DNA from: Sulfurimonas sp.
Lineage (GTDB): Bacteria; Campylobacterota; Campylobacteria; Campylobacterales; Sulfurimonadaceae
Reading direction: 5' to 3'
DNA length: 64,000 bases
NCBI RefSeq assembly: GCF_026988655.1
Contig: NZ_JALSKT010000010.1
Span: forward strand, 1-64,000
The notes under the pieces were generated by a model. That model searched no databases. It worked only from the letters and a program-made list of their open reading frames with translations, and was not told where the DNA came from. Shown here piece after piece: positions 1 through 8,086 of the stretch. Every line of letters begins with the position of its first letter. Positions within the stretch are counted from its first letter, which is position 1. The translations under genes and the position numbers were made by a program.

Positions 1-17
1 TATTTTATGTCACCTGA

Positions 18-51
18 TTGTAATATTTCTGTAACCCAATTAACCTATAAT
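18..51 (+). promoter_or_regulatory. Pho-box promoter of the response regulator gene
   Basis: Two direct repeats, TTGTAAT and CTGTAAC, have their GTAA cores 11 bp apart (G at 20 and 31). A TATAAT -10 box begins at 46, 15 bp after the second core. The same spacing recurs at five other promoters in this window, so the regulator probably activates its own gene. The site is inferred from the repeats alone. Confidence 0.75.
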
Positions 52-77
52 ATTTCATATAAATAAGAGGATTTTTT

Positions 78-758
78 ATGCAAGAGCACATACTAGTTGT
101 TGATGATGACAATGATGTTTTAGAACTCTTAGAATACACTTTACGTTCAGCTGGCTATGATGTTCTGGGCTTTCTCAACACAAAACATGTAAGAGAAGTG
201 CTAGCCCAAGAGCGTATTGATCTTATCTTAATGGATAGATCACTTCCTGATATTGAGGGGAGTTTATATGTTGAAATGCTACGAAGTAAAAACATCAATA
301 TTCCTGTTATTTTTCTCTCTGGAAAAGATTCCCAAGAGGAGATAAAAAGTGCTTTTCTTAAAGGCGCTGATGATTATATGACAAAACCTTTTGATGTTGA
401 AGAGTTACTACTTCGCGTAAAAGCAGTCCTACGCCGTTCAAATTCGCAAACAAAAGAAGTTGTTCAAAATTTGGAGTACAAAGATATTGCACTTGATCTT
501 AATTTACAAAAGGTAAGGATTCAAGATCAAGATGTTAGTCTTACAAAACTTGAAGCAGCACTGCTCAAACTCCTCATTCAAAATAGAGGAAGAGTACTCG
601 ACAGAGAATATCTACTAAAAAAAGTATGGAAAAATTCACAAAATATTCATCAAAAAACTGTCAATGTTGCTATAAAAAGATTAAAAGAGAAGATTGACCC
701 CTCAAATAACAAAGAGTATATAAAAACGATAAGGGGAGTTGGGTATATGATGGCATAA
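78..758 (+). CDS. phoB: PhoB/OmpR-family response regulator
   Basis: A 226-residue two-component regulator. The receiver domain (about 1-120) has the acidic pocket DDD at 9-11, the probable phospho-acceptor D53 in LILMDRSLPD and the conserved lysine in TKPF. A winged-helix OmpR-type DNA-binding domain follows and ends in IRGVGYMM. The start has an AGAGG Shine-Dalgarno and lies behind a Pho box. Its probable partner kinase is at the far end of the pst cluster, separated by two opposite-strand porin genes. The gene content and shared promoter motif suggest it controls phosphate starvation (PhosR in Campylobacter); the pairing is inferred from context. Confidence 0.88.
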   Translation: MQEHILVVDDDNDVLELLEYTLRSAGYDVLGFLNTKHVREVLAQERIDLILMDRSLPDIEGSLYVEMLRSKNINIPVIFLSGKDSQEEIKSAFLKGADDYMTKPFDVEELLLRVKAVLRRSNSQTKEVVQNLEYKDIALDLNLQKVRIQDQDVSLTKLEAALLKLLIQNRGRVLDREYLLKKVWKNSQNIHQKTVNVAIKRLKEKIDPSNNKEYIKTIRGVGYMMA

Positions 759-759
759 A

Positions 760-788
760 AGAGATAGAACCAAAATGGTTCTATCTCT
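760..788. terminator. Hairpin terminator between converging genes
   Basis: A perfect 12-bp inverted repeat, AGAGATAGAACC with its complement around a five-base loop, lies just after the regulator stop codon. On the minus strand it is followed by TTTTA, so it is best placed to end the porin transcript and may also act on the plus-strand gene. Confidence 0.75.
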
Positions 789-816
789 AAGAAGAATGAA
801 ATTTGAAATTTGTTTT

Positions 817-2043
817 TTAGAATTTTACTTCTGCAGTAAGCATATACGCTGTTCCATTATTTGAGTATTTTGCACTACCTTTTTCATTATCTGTAATGAT
901 TGTATTTGCTACCCATTCTACATTACGGTTTTGTTCCCATGCCGCACCTATAATGTAACCTTTATCTTCTGTTTCTTTTACACCTGAGGGCTGCTCTTTT
1001 GTCCAAGAGTCATAACGAGCTAACAATCTGTACTCTTTATCATTTCCTAAACGGTATTCAACATTTGCGCTATAGCCTGAACCAGCTTGTGCTGAAACAT
1101 TTGACACTGACGGAGATGCTACACTTCCTGTATCTATTGATTTTGAACGTGTGTCTAAAGATTTTACATATTGTGCTGCCACTAAGAACGAAGGTTGGTT
1201 ATATACTGTGTGTAATCCACCAAATACTAAATCTTCATTTCCAACGTTTATATTATCGCCAGCTGCGTTTAGAAATGTTAATGCTTTATGTTTTTGATTG
1301 TATTGACCAAAGAAAGAAGCATCCCAATATGTTTTGCTTGTTTGTTTGTCTTTTCCACTCACACCTAAAATGTGCGCTGTAGTTCTCCACTCAAAACTCA
1401 TACCATTTTGAGCCACTTGAAATGCGTGATAACCTTCACCATTAAAGATTCCATAATCTGCATCAAAGTATTTTGTTCTTGTTTTAAACATTACACCAAA
1501 GTCAGCTGAGTTTGATAAATCTGGTCCACTCACTTTATCTTCAATTAAAATTTTTGAAATATTACGGAAGTACCAAGCGTTATGTTCTTCATAATCATGC
1601 CAAGGACGATGAGCCAAACCAATCTCAACACCAGTAGAAGGAAGAATATTATTTAAGTAAAGGTATGCATATTTTGCACGAAGTTTTTCATCTCCAGTTA
1701 CATCTTTTGACATATCATATGTTACACGATAGTAAGATTTTGGATCATCTAAAAGATAAGCTTTTAATTGAAAATAAGCACGTCTGATCTCTACTTGCGC
1801 AGTTGTGTCTTGTGCGTCACTAAAATCCTTTACAGTAGCCCCAATATAAGTTAAACCAGAAAATTTTAATTTATCAGCTTTTGAAAACATAGGTACTGTT
1901 TTGTCTTTTATTAAAGTACGACCTTCAGCAGGTTTTGTAAACACCTGACCATTTTCATCTTGATATAATTTAACATCAGCTGCGTTTGAAGCAACTGAAC
2001 CTAATGTAAGAGCAGCTAAAGCTGATAAAACGATTTTTTTCAT
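817..2043 (-). CDS. Phosphate-selective porin (OprO/P-like), copy 1
   Basis: A 408-residue outer-membrane beta-barrel protein. The signal peptide MKKIVLSALAALTLG ends at SNA-AD. The rest is rich in aromatic alternating strands and closes on a terminal Phe (TAEVKF), as outer-membrane porins do. It resembles the porin O/P family that takes up phosphate and polyphosphate. Two tandem Pho boxes precede it, supporting a role in phosphate acquisition. The leader peptide and 5-prime untranslated region are nearly identical to those of the neighbouring porin while the barrels differ. Substrate choice cannot be read from sequence. Confidence 0.8.
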   Translation of the reverse strand: MKKIVLSALAALTLGSVASNAADVKLYQDENGQVFTKPAEGRTLIKDKTVPMFSKADKLKFSGLTYIGATVKDFSDAQDTTAQVEIRRAYFQLKAYLLDDPKSYYRVTYDMSKDVTGDEKLRAKYAYLYLNNILPSTGVEIGLAHRPWHDYEEHNAWYFRNISKILIEDKVSGPDLSNSADFGVMFKTRTKYFDADYGIFNGEGYHAFQVAQNGMSFEWRTTAHILGVSGKDKQTSKTYWDASFFGQYNQKHKALTFLNAAGDNINVGNEDLVFGGLHTVYNQPSFLVAAQYVKSLDTRSKSIDTGSVASPSVSNVSAQAGSGYSANVEYRLGNDKEYRLLARYDSWTKEQPSGVKETEDKGYIIGAAWEQNRNVEWVANTIITDNEKGSAKYSNNGTAYMLTAEVKF

Positions 2044-2077
2044 TGATTAATTCCTCGTGGATATTTTTGTTGTCGGA

Positions 2078-2139
2078 ATTATAAAGCAGTTAGGTTACGA
2101 AAAGATTACAAAAGTAACATTGGATTACCATTAGGTTAC
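2078..2139 (-). promoter_or_regulatory. Double Pho box and -10 of porin copy 1
   Basis: Read on the minus strand, GTAA cores start at 2139, 2128, 2109 and 2098, giving two 11-bp-spaced pairs. A TATAAT -10 occupies 2083-2078, again 15 bp from the last core. The pair-to-pair offset of 19 bp is the same as at the second porin promoter. Confidence 0.78.
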
Positions 2140-2177
2140 AATGCTTACTTTTTAGGACTATAAACTCGTATAAATGT

Positions 2178-3488
2178 TTAGAAAAACCACTGAGAAGTGA
2201 TTTTTATTCTGCGCTCTTTTTCATTACCTATATTAGAACCATATTTATCTTCTTGTACAGTAAAACCAGCTTTAATTGAGTTCCCCATCAAATACCAGTT
2301 TACACCTGCCATCTTCGATGTTAAATCATATCCATTTGCATCTTTAAACTTGTCCCAAGACTCATACCTTACAAAAGGAGCAACAAAGCCATAATCTGCA
2401 AAAACATATTCACTAGTTGCGTACCAACCATTTGATTTGCCTGTTTCTAAAGAAGTAAAATCTTTCACTACCCCATCAAAATCAAAATATTCAGCCTGAA
2501 CAAAAGCCCCTTTATAGTGTGCTGACATTTCAAGATTAATCAATGTATGGTCAACTGTAATCCCCTCATCTAATTTAATATCAGAACTTTTCCAATACCC
2601 AGCACCAATTTCAAAGTGCTTTCCTTGAGCAAAGTATGTTTCTGTTCTTGATTTTTCTTCCCAACCATCAAATGGAGAAAGTACAACTTTACCACCATAA
2701 AAGAAATTCTTTTGATCTAAACCAGTTGACGTTTCTCCTTTAGCAGTTTTAAACTTTCCAGAATATACCCCATCACCAAAAGCAACTTGATAGTGAACTT
2801 TCTTCTCCCAGTTACCATACATTTGTGCATTTGTACCACGGCGGTTATGTGTAATATACTGTGCTGCTTCATCAGCTACATGCGGACGGTCATAATGAAT
2901 CACACGAGCTGACTTTACAGTTTCAGTACGAGAGATGTCAATCTTTGCACGGTAAAGTTTAAAATTTACTAGAGATGTAGCAAAAGGTTTTTTGATTTTT
3001 ACATAAGCATCACCAACATTAAATGATTGTTCACCTTTATCTTGAAAGTTAGCCTTATCATTTCTTACATCCATTGTAAAAGAAGCATATTTGTTAAAAC
3101 CAGCTGCAACTTCAAAACGAACTCGTCTCAAATATGCGTCATGATAACTTTGCGTATCTCCTGTAGCCAAATCTTCTATATGTCCATTTTCAAAAGTACC
3201 TTGAATTCTTACACCTGCTTTTAACCACATATCAGGATTATCATCAGCAACAAATTTCATATTAATATGTGTTTGCTTTCCAAGTACAAATTCAGGAGAT
3301 TTTGTATCTACAATTGTAATACTTTTTTTGGTTTTACGTATATTTGTAAGAGGAATTTCCACACGACCTTCAGCATTTTGTGTAAAGACCTGACCATGTA
3401 CGTCTTGATATAATCTAACATCAGCTGCGTTTGAAGCAACTGTTCCTAATGTAAGAGCAGCTAAAGCTGATAAAACGATTTTTTTCAT
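2178..3488 (-). CDS. Phosphate-selective porin (OprO/P-like), copy 2
   Basis: A 436-residue paralogue of the preceding porin. It begins with the same leader and first mature residues (AADVRLYQD), then diverges, and ends in ITSQWFF, a typical C-terminal aromatic signature for outer-membrane insertion. Motifs such as RVRFEVAAGFNKYASF fit the phosphate-selective porin O/P family. It is transcribed away from pstS, from a shared intergenic region packed with Pho repeats. Having two barrels under the same control suggests different substrates, for example phosphate and an organic or condensed phosphate; that is speculation. Confidence 0.8.
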   Translation of the reverse strand: MKKIVLSALAALTLGTVASNAADVRLYQDVHGQVFTQNAEGRVEIPLTNIRKTKKSITIVDTKSPEFVLGKQTHINMKFVADDNPDMWLKAGVRIQGTFENGHIEDLATGDTQSYHDAYLRRVRFEVAAGFNKYASFTMDVRNDKANFQDKGEQSFNVGDAYVKIKKPFATSLVNFKLYRAKIDISRTETVKSARVIHYDRPHVADEAAQYITHNRRGTNAQMYGNWEKKVHYQVAFGDGVYSGKFKTAKGETSTGLDQKNFFYGGKVVLSPFDGWEEKSRTETYFAQGKHFEIGAGYWKSSDIKLDEGITVDHTLINLEMSAHYKGAFVQAEYFDFDGVVKDFTSLETGKSNGWYATSEYVFADYGFVAPFVRYESWDKFKDANGYDLTSKMAGVNWYLMGNSIKAGFTVQEDKYGSNIGNEKERRIKITSQWFF

Positions 3489-3522
3489 TGATTAATTCCT
3501 CATTAATATTTTTCTTGGAGGA

Positions 3523-3584
3523 AGTATAAAATACTTAGGTTACGAAAAGGTTACAATATAAGGATATGATTACAAAATGATTAC
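3523..3584 (-). promoter_or_regulatory. Double Pho box and -10 of porin copy 2
   Basis: On the minus strand, GTAA cores start at 3584, 3573, 3554 and 3543. The -10 TATACT occupies 3528-3523, 15 bp from the last core. The arrangement copies the first porin promoter exactly. Confidence 0.78.
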
Positions 3585-3614
3585 TTGATATAGCTTTATT
3601 TTACTACAAAAACT

Positions 3615-3648
3615 TTGTAACCATTTTGTAATAATCCTATTCTATAAT
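3615..3648 (+). promoter_or_regulatory. Pho box and -10 of pstS
   Basis: TTGTAACCATTTTGTAAT has GTAA cores at 3617 and 3628, followed by TATAAT at 3643-3648. The spacing is 11 and 15 bp, as in the other Pho promoters of this window. Confidence 0.8.
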
Positions 3649-3681
3649 TTCACAAATCAAATCTTTACAAAGGTAAAACAA

Positions 3682-4686
3682 ATGACTCAAGCAATAAAAC
3701 TTACACTTGCAGCGACACTCCTAGCATCAGGACTCAGCGCAAATGACGTAATCAAAGGAAGTGGTGCTTCTTTTCCTTATAGTGTATACCAAAAATGGAC
3801 AAAAGCTTACAATAAAGCTACTGGCATCAAAGTAGACTACATTAAAAAAGGTTCTTCTAAAGGTATTAAAGACGCTGTTGCAAGACAAGTTGACTTTGCA
3901 GGAACAGATAAACCACTTTCTCCTAAAACACTCAAAAAACACAAGCTTTACCAATTCCCAGGTGTTGTTGGTGCAATCACAATGGGATACAATGTACCAG
4001 GCATAACAAACCTACAACTTAGCCGTAGCGCTATCGTTGCTATCTCTTCAGGTAAAGTAAAATACTGGGATGACAAAGTTATAGCAGCTGCAAACAAAGG
4101 CACTGTGCTTCCACATAAAAAACTAACATTTGTTCATCGTGCAGATGGAAGTGGTACAACATTCAACTATACTTATTATCTTTCAAAAGTATCAAAAGAT
4201 TGGAGAAAAACCTATGGTGCAAAAAAATCTCTGAACTGGCCTGGTAAACAGCACATTGGTGGAAACACAAACTCAGGTGTAGCTGCACTTATCAAACAAA
4301 CACCATTTTCTGTTGGTTACATCGATTATGCAGATGCAAAAAACAACAATATCATCATGGCAACTGTTGAAAACAAAGATGGAAACTACATCAAACCTGA
4401 ACTAAAAGCATTTCAAGCTGCAGCTGCAAAAGCAAACCTAGATCCTAAAAAAGATTTTTATTCAATTATCGCAGATCCAGCAGGTGCAGACTCTTACCCT
4501 ATGGTAGCAGCAACATTCATCTTAGTTCCTGCAGAAAAACCAGAAATGAATAAAAAAGTAACAGCATTTTTTGACTGGTCATATAAAAATGGTCAAGATA
4601 TAGCCAAAAGTCTTGGTTTTGTTCCACTTCCAGATACTCTTACAAATAAAATCAGAGCATACTGGGCAGAAAAAGGCATCAAATAA
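3682..4686 (+). CDS. pstS: Periplasmic phosphate-binding protein PstS
   Basis: A 334-residue substrate-binding protein of the high-affinity phosphate ABC importer. The signal peptide ends near GLSA-ND. The mature N-terminus IKGSGASFPYSVYQKW carries the family's phosphate-contacting GSGAS..P segment, and HRADGSGTTFNYTYYLS is the second ligand loop. Length fits PstS. It is the first gene of pstSCAB and has its own Pho promoter. A hairpin after the stop separates it from pstC, which probably makes its mRNA more abundant than the membrane components. Confidence 0.95.
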   Translation: MTQAIKLTLAATLLASGLSANDVIKGSGASFPYSVYQKWTKAYNKATGIKVDYIKKGSSKGIKDAVARQVDFAGTDKPLSPKTLKKHKLYQFPGVVGAITMGYNVPGITNLQLSRSAIVAISSGKVKYWDDKVIAAANKGTVLPHKKLTFVHRADGSGTTFNYTYYLSKVSKDWRKTYGAKKSLNWPGKQHIGGNTNSGVAALIKQTPFSVGYIDYADAKNNNIIMATVENKDGNYIKPELKAFQAAAAKANLDPKKDFYSIIADPAGADSYPMVAATFILVPAEKPEMNKKVTAFFDWSYKNGQDIAKSLGFVPLPDTLTNKIRAYWAEKGIK

Positions 4687-4720
4687 TCACTTCTTTTTGA
4701 AGTGATTTCCCTTTTCTTTT
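4685..4720 (+). terminator. Terminator or attenuator after pstS
   Basis: AATCACTTC and GAAGTGATT form a 9-bp stem around a T5 loop, followed by TCCCTTTTCTTTTT. It lies upstream of a separate pstC promoter, so it probably limits read-through from pstS. Confidence 0.78.
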
Positions 4721-4727
4721 TATCTCC

Positions 4728-4761
4728 ATGTAATCTCTTTGTAATCAAATTTTTATATAAT
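4728..4761 (+). promoter_or_regulatory. Pho box and -10 of pstC
   Basis: GTAA cores lie at 4730 and 4741, 11 bp apart, with TATAAT at 4756-4761, 15 bp after the second core. This gives pstCAB-phoU-phoR an internal Pho-type promoter. Confidence 0.78.
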
Positions 4762-4788
4762 GTCAATATATTTCAACTAGGGCTTTAA

Positions 4789-5742
4789 ATGGAAAAACTC
4801 TTTCAAAAAATATCTTTTGCTAGTGCATCACTTGTTTTAGCACTGCTATTAGGTATTTTTACTACACTGTATTTAGCTGCACAGCCAGCAATTTCTGAAT
4901 TTGGTTTCAACTTCTTAGTTGATGAACGATGGAATCAAGAAGTCTCTTTAGTAGATACCTCAGTTGCAACAACTCAGCCAACAGTGACTTCTGAAGAAAT
5001 TTTAGATGAAGATGACATGATTCTAGATGAAGATGATGAGGATGGAGCATCTACAAAAACAGTGTATGGTGGACTTGTTCCTATTATCGGTACACTTTTG
5101 TCTACACTCATTGCACTTATCTTTGCTCTTCCCATCGCCATGGGGATAGCAGTCTTTTTAGCTGAGATTGCTCCAAAAAATATTGCCAACATCACAGGAA
5201 TGGCAATTGAACTTTTAGCCGCTATTCCAAGTATTATTTTTGGTATGTGGGGGCTTTATTATTTTGCCCCTATTATTGCTGAAACATTTGGAGGCTATCA
5301 AGTCTCTTTGCTCACAGCAGGTCTTGTTTTAGGTGTTATGATTTTACCATTTATGGCAGCTATTACACGCGATAGTATGAACACAACACCAGATGTTTTA
5401 AAAGAGTCAGCTTATGCACTTGGTGCTACAAAATTTGAAGTAGTTAAAGATATCATTTTTCCATACTCAAAAGTCGGTATCATCGGTTCTATCATTTTAG
5501 CTCTTGGCCGTGCTCTTGGTGAGACAATGGCTGTTGCATTTCTTATCGGTGCGGTTTATTCAATGCCAGAGAAGATTACTGACCCTACTATTTCCATCCC
5601 TGTTGCCATGGCAGTCAACTTTGGTGAAGCAAGTGGACTTGGAGAGAGTGCACTTTTTTATCTTGGGCTTATTTTGTTTGTTCTTAGTTTTACCATCATA
5701 TCAATTGCAAAATTTTACTTTTTGAAAAAGGTTAAAAACTAA
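4789..5742 (+). CDS. pstC: Phosphate ABC transporter permease PstC
   Basis: A 317-residue inner-membrane permease. It has about six membrane spans and the cytoplasmic EAA-type loop (ESAYALGATKFEVVKDIIFPYSK) that docks on the ATPase PstB. Unusually, the periplasmic segment between the first and second spans holds an acidic run, LDEDDMILDEDDEDG. The gene is in operon order with pstA, and its TAA stop overlaps the ATG of a short leader ORF. Family identity is clear; the acidic loop's role is unknown. Confidence 0.93.
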   Translation: MEKLFQKISFASASLVLALLLGIFTTLYLAAQPAISEFGFNFLVDERWNQEVSLVDTSVATTQPTVTSEEILDEDDMILDEDDEDGASTKTVYGGLVPIIGTLLSTLIALIFALPIAMGIAVFLAEIAPKNIANITGMAIELLAAIPSIIFGMWGLYYFAPIIAETFGGYQVSLLTAGLVLGVMILPFMAAITRDSMNTTPDVLKESAYALGATKFEVVKDIIFPYSKVGIIGSIILALGRALGETMAVAFLIGAVYSMPEKITDPTISIPVAMAVNFGEASGLGESALFYLGLILFVLSFTIISIAKFYFLKKVKN

Positions 5743-5798
5743 TGAAACAATTTTATACAACTCCAAAAAATGCACTTTTAGGAGAAAATGATGTTTAA
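5742..5798 (+). CDS. Possible 18-codon leader ORF between pstC and pstA
   Basis: An ATG overlaps the pstC stop codon (TAATG) and opens MKQFYTTPKNALLGENDV, which ends 11 bases inside pstA in another frame. It contains the pstA ribosome-binding site within its codons. It could couple pstA translation to pstC, or be a chance ORF. No homology can be judged for such a short peptide. Confidence 0.3.
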   Translation: MKQFYTTPKNALLGENDV

Positions 5799-6606
5799 TA
5801 TGCGGCTTTTTGTCAATAAACTATTTTTAGCTCTTTCTATGTTTTCAGCACTCATAGGTTTGGGCTTTTTAGCTTGGATACTTCTGACTCTTTTCATTCA
5901 AGGGCTTGGTTCCTTGCACTTGAGTCTTTTTTTAAATGACTTAGTTGATGGAGGGTTGAGAAACCTTATCGTTGGACAACTGATTCTCGCATCATTAGCA
6001 GGGGCAATAGGAATTCCTCTTGGAATGGTTGCTGGTATCTATATCCGAGAATATGGCAGAGGAAAATACCCTGAACTTATTCGTGACTTGAGTGATATTA
6101 TGATGTCGGCACCTTCGATCGTTATCGGTGCTTTTGTTTATGCTATTGCTGTTGCACCTTATGGTGGAGCAAATGGTTTTGCCGGTATTATTGCACTCTC
6201 CATTATGATGATTCCTATCATCATTAACACAACTGATTCAATGCTTAGTCTTGTACCAAAAGAGTTACGTGAAGCTGGCATTGCACTTGGTGCTTCAAAA
6301 TACCGAGTTATTTTAGACATTGTCATTAAAGCTGCAAAAGTAGGAATCATGACAGGTATTCTTCTTGCATTTGCTAGAATTGCTGGTGAGACTGCACCTC
6401 TACTTTTTACATCTGAGACAAGTAACTACTTTAGTCTTGATTTGACAGAAAGTTTTCCATCTCTCACAGTAAGTATCTATAATCTTGCCAATGAGCCTGA
6501 ACAATCTAGCCGTGACTTAGCATGGGCAGCTTCATTTATCTTAACTGTCATGGTACTTATCATCAACCTCACTGGTCGATTTATCACTAGAAATAAACAC
6601 AAATAA
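5788..6606 (+). CDS. pstA: Phosphate ABC transporter permease PstA
   Basis: A 272-residue inner-membrane permease, the partner of PstC. It has about six hydrophobic spans and the permease loop LREAGIALGASKYRVILDIVIKAAKVG for contact with PstB. ARIAGETAPLLFT is characteristic of PstA. A TTAGGAG ribosome-binding site lies just upstream; the second ATG at 5791 gives better spacing and may be the true start. It is followed 12 bases later by pstB. Confidence 0.93.
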   Translation: MMFNMRLFVNKLFLALSMFSALIGLGFLAWILLTLFIQGLGSLHLSLFLNDLVDGGLRNLIVGQLILASLAGAIGIPLGMVAGIYIREYGRGKYPELIRDLSDIMMSAPSIVIGAFVYAIAVAPYGGANGFAGIIALSIMMIPIIINTTDSMLSLVPKELREAGIALGASKYRVILDIVIKAAKVGIMTGILLAFARIAGETAPLLFTSETSNYFSLDLTESFPSLTVSIYNLANEPEQSSRDLAWAASFILTVMVLIINLTGRFITRNKHK

Positions 6607-6618
6607 GGAACTAGCAAT

Positions 6619-7401
6619 ATGCCTGTAATGAATATAAAAAATTTCTCTTTTACTTATCCGGGAGTTGATCACCCATCATTAAAAAGTATCAATCTTCCAA
6701 TAGAAAAAAATAAAATAACAGCACTTATTGGTCCAAGTGGATGTGGTAAATCAACTCTTCTTCGTTCTATGAACCGTATTCATGACCTTTACCCTGGAAA
6801 TACTTACGATGGAGCTATCGAACTCCTCAACGAAAAAACGGGTACGTATAGCAATATCTTAGAGATCAAAAAAGAAAATGAGTTTATTGAACTTCGTCAA
6901 AAAATAGGTATGATTTTTCAAAAACCAACACCTTTTCCAATGAGCATCTTTGATAATGTTGCTTATGGACTGAAAATTTCTGGCATAAAAAACAAAAACG
7001 AACTCGCTGACAGAGTAGAAGCTGCACTCAAAGGTTCGGCGTTATGGCCTGAAGTAAGTGATAGACTCACGGCTTCAGCTATGGGACTCTCCGGAGGACA
7101 ACAACAACGTCTTTGTATCGCTAGAGCCGTTGCTGTAAAACCTGAAGTTTTACTTTTTGATGAGCCAACCTCAGCGCTTGACCCCATATCAACTGGAGCT
7201 ATTGAAGAGCTTATCGTTGAACTTAAAAAAGACATCAGCATAGCAATTGTTACTCATAACATGCAGCAAGCTTCTCGCATTAGCGACTATACTGCGTTTA
7301 TGTATTTGGGTGATTTAGTCGAGTATGACAAAACTGAAAATATCTTTTTAAATCCAAGAGAAAAACAAACAGAAGATTATATAACAGGAAGATTTGGATA
7401 A
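6619..7401 (+). CDS. pstB: Phosphate ABC transporter ATPase PstB
   Basis: A 260-residue ATP-binding subunit that powers phosphate import at the cytoplasmic face. The Walker A motif is GPSGCGKST, the signature is LSGGQQQR and the Walker B with D-loop is [12 protein letters not shown], followed by the H-loop [17 protein letters not shown] is typical of PstB. It ends just inside the ORF-track version of phoU. One copy of the CTGCGTTT repeat lies at 7292. Confidence 0.96.
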   Translation: MPVMNIKNFSFTYPGVDHPSLKSINLPIEKNKITALIGPSGCGKSTLLRSMNRIHDLYPGNTYDGAIELLNEKTGTYSNILEIKKENEFIELRQKIGMIFQKPTPFPMSIFDNVAYGLKISGIKNKNELADRVEAALKGSALWPEVSDRLTASAMGLSGGQQQRLCIARAVAVKPEVLLFDEPTSALDPISTGAIEELIVELKKDISIAIVTHNMQQASRISDYTAFMYLGDLVEYDKTENIFLNPREKQTEDYITGRFG

Positions 7402-7426
7402 AATAAGTAAAAAAGGAAGCGAAAGT

Positions 7427-8086
7427 ATGTTACAAACATTTAAAACAAACTTAGAAGACATTAAAAATAAAATTACAGAAATAGGTGAAAATCTTGTAAA
7501 TGCGAATGCCATTATTTTGGATTCACTCAAAGATTGTGATCTTGATAAATTTGCAGATGCAAGAGACCGTATCAAGAACATCACAGCAAAAACTGATGAA
7601 ATTGATAACAGCATTATTAAAGTGCTAGCACTTTATACTCCTGAAGCAAAAGATTTAAGACAGCTTGTTGCCTATTTCAAAATCACAAATGAACTCTCAC
7701 GAGCTTGTTCCAACACAAGAAGCTTCATTAGAGGTTTTACAGATGTATGTGAAGACTTAGATGTAACTGCTATAAACGAGTATGCTCTTCCTATGCAAGC
7801 TTCAACGGTCAAAGCGATTAAGACAACGGTAGAAATGATAAAAACTGATGATCTTGATGAAATCCAAGAGATGTATGAAGAAGTACTTATAGAAGAGAAT
7901 AAAACGGATGATCTTTATGAGATGATTGAGCGTAGACTTGTCGAGCAAGCTGAGAGTGCAAACTCTTTTGAAAAATATCACAAAATGCTTAAAGCTTTAA
8001 GAAAGAGTGAAAAGATAGCTGGTCGTGCCATCAGTGTAGCTAACCTCTTAGTATATATAAAAATTGGTGGAACAATTCATAACTAA
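7427..8086 (+). CDS. phoU: Phosphate transport regulator PhoU
   Basis: A helical protein of the PhoU family. It links PstSCAB activity to the PhoR-type kinase and restrains the Pho response when phosphate is plentiful. The ORF track starts at 7394 inside pstB, but the ATG at 7427 is preceded by AAGGAAG and begins MLQTFKTNLEDIKNKI, the usual PhoU start. It has two repeated three-helix units with the family's acidic metal-binding residues (for example YTPEAKDLRQLVAYFKI). The next gene starts on the base after its stop codon. Confidence 0.9.
   Translation: MLQTFKTNLEDIKNKITEIGENLVNANAIILDSLKDCDLDKFADARDRIKNITAKTDEIDNSIIKVLALYTPEAKDLRQLVAYFKITNELSRACSNTRSFIRGFTDVCEDLDVTAINEYALPMQASTVKAIKTTVEMIKTDDLDEIQEMYEEVLIEENKTDDLYEMIERRLVEQAESANSFEKYHKMLKALRKSEKIAGRAISVANLLVYIKIGGTIHN

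Noticed and set aside
999-1382. 127-residue plus-strand ORF
   Set aside because: It lies antisense to porin copy 1, has low-complexity composition and no family motifs.
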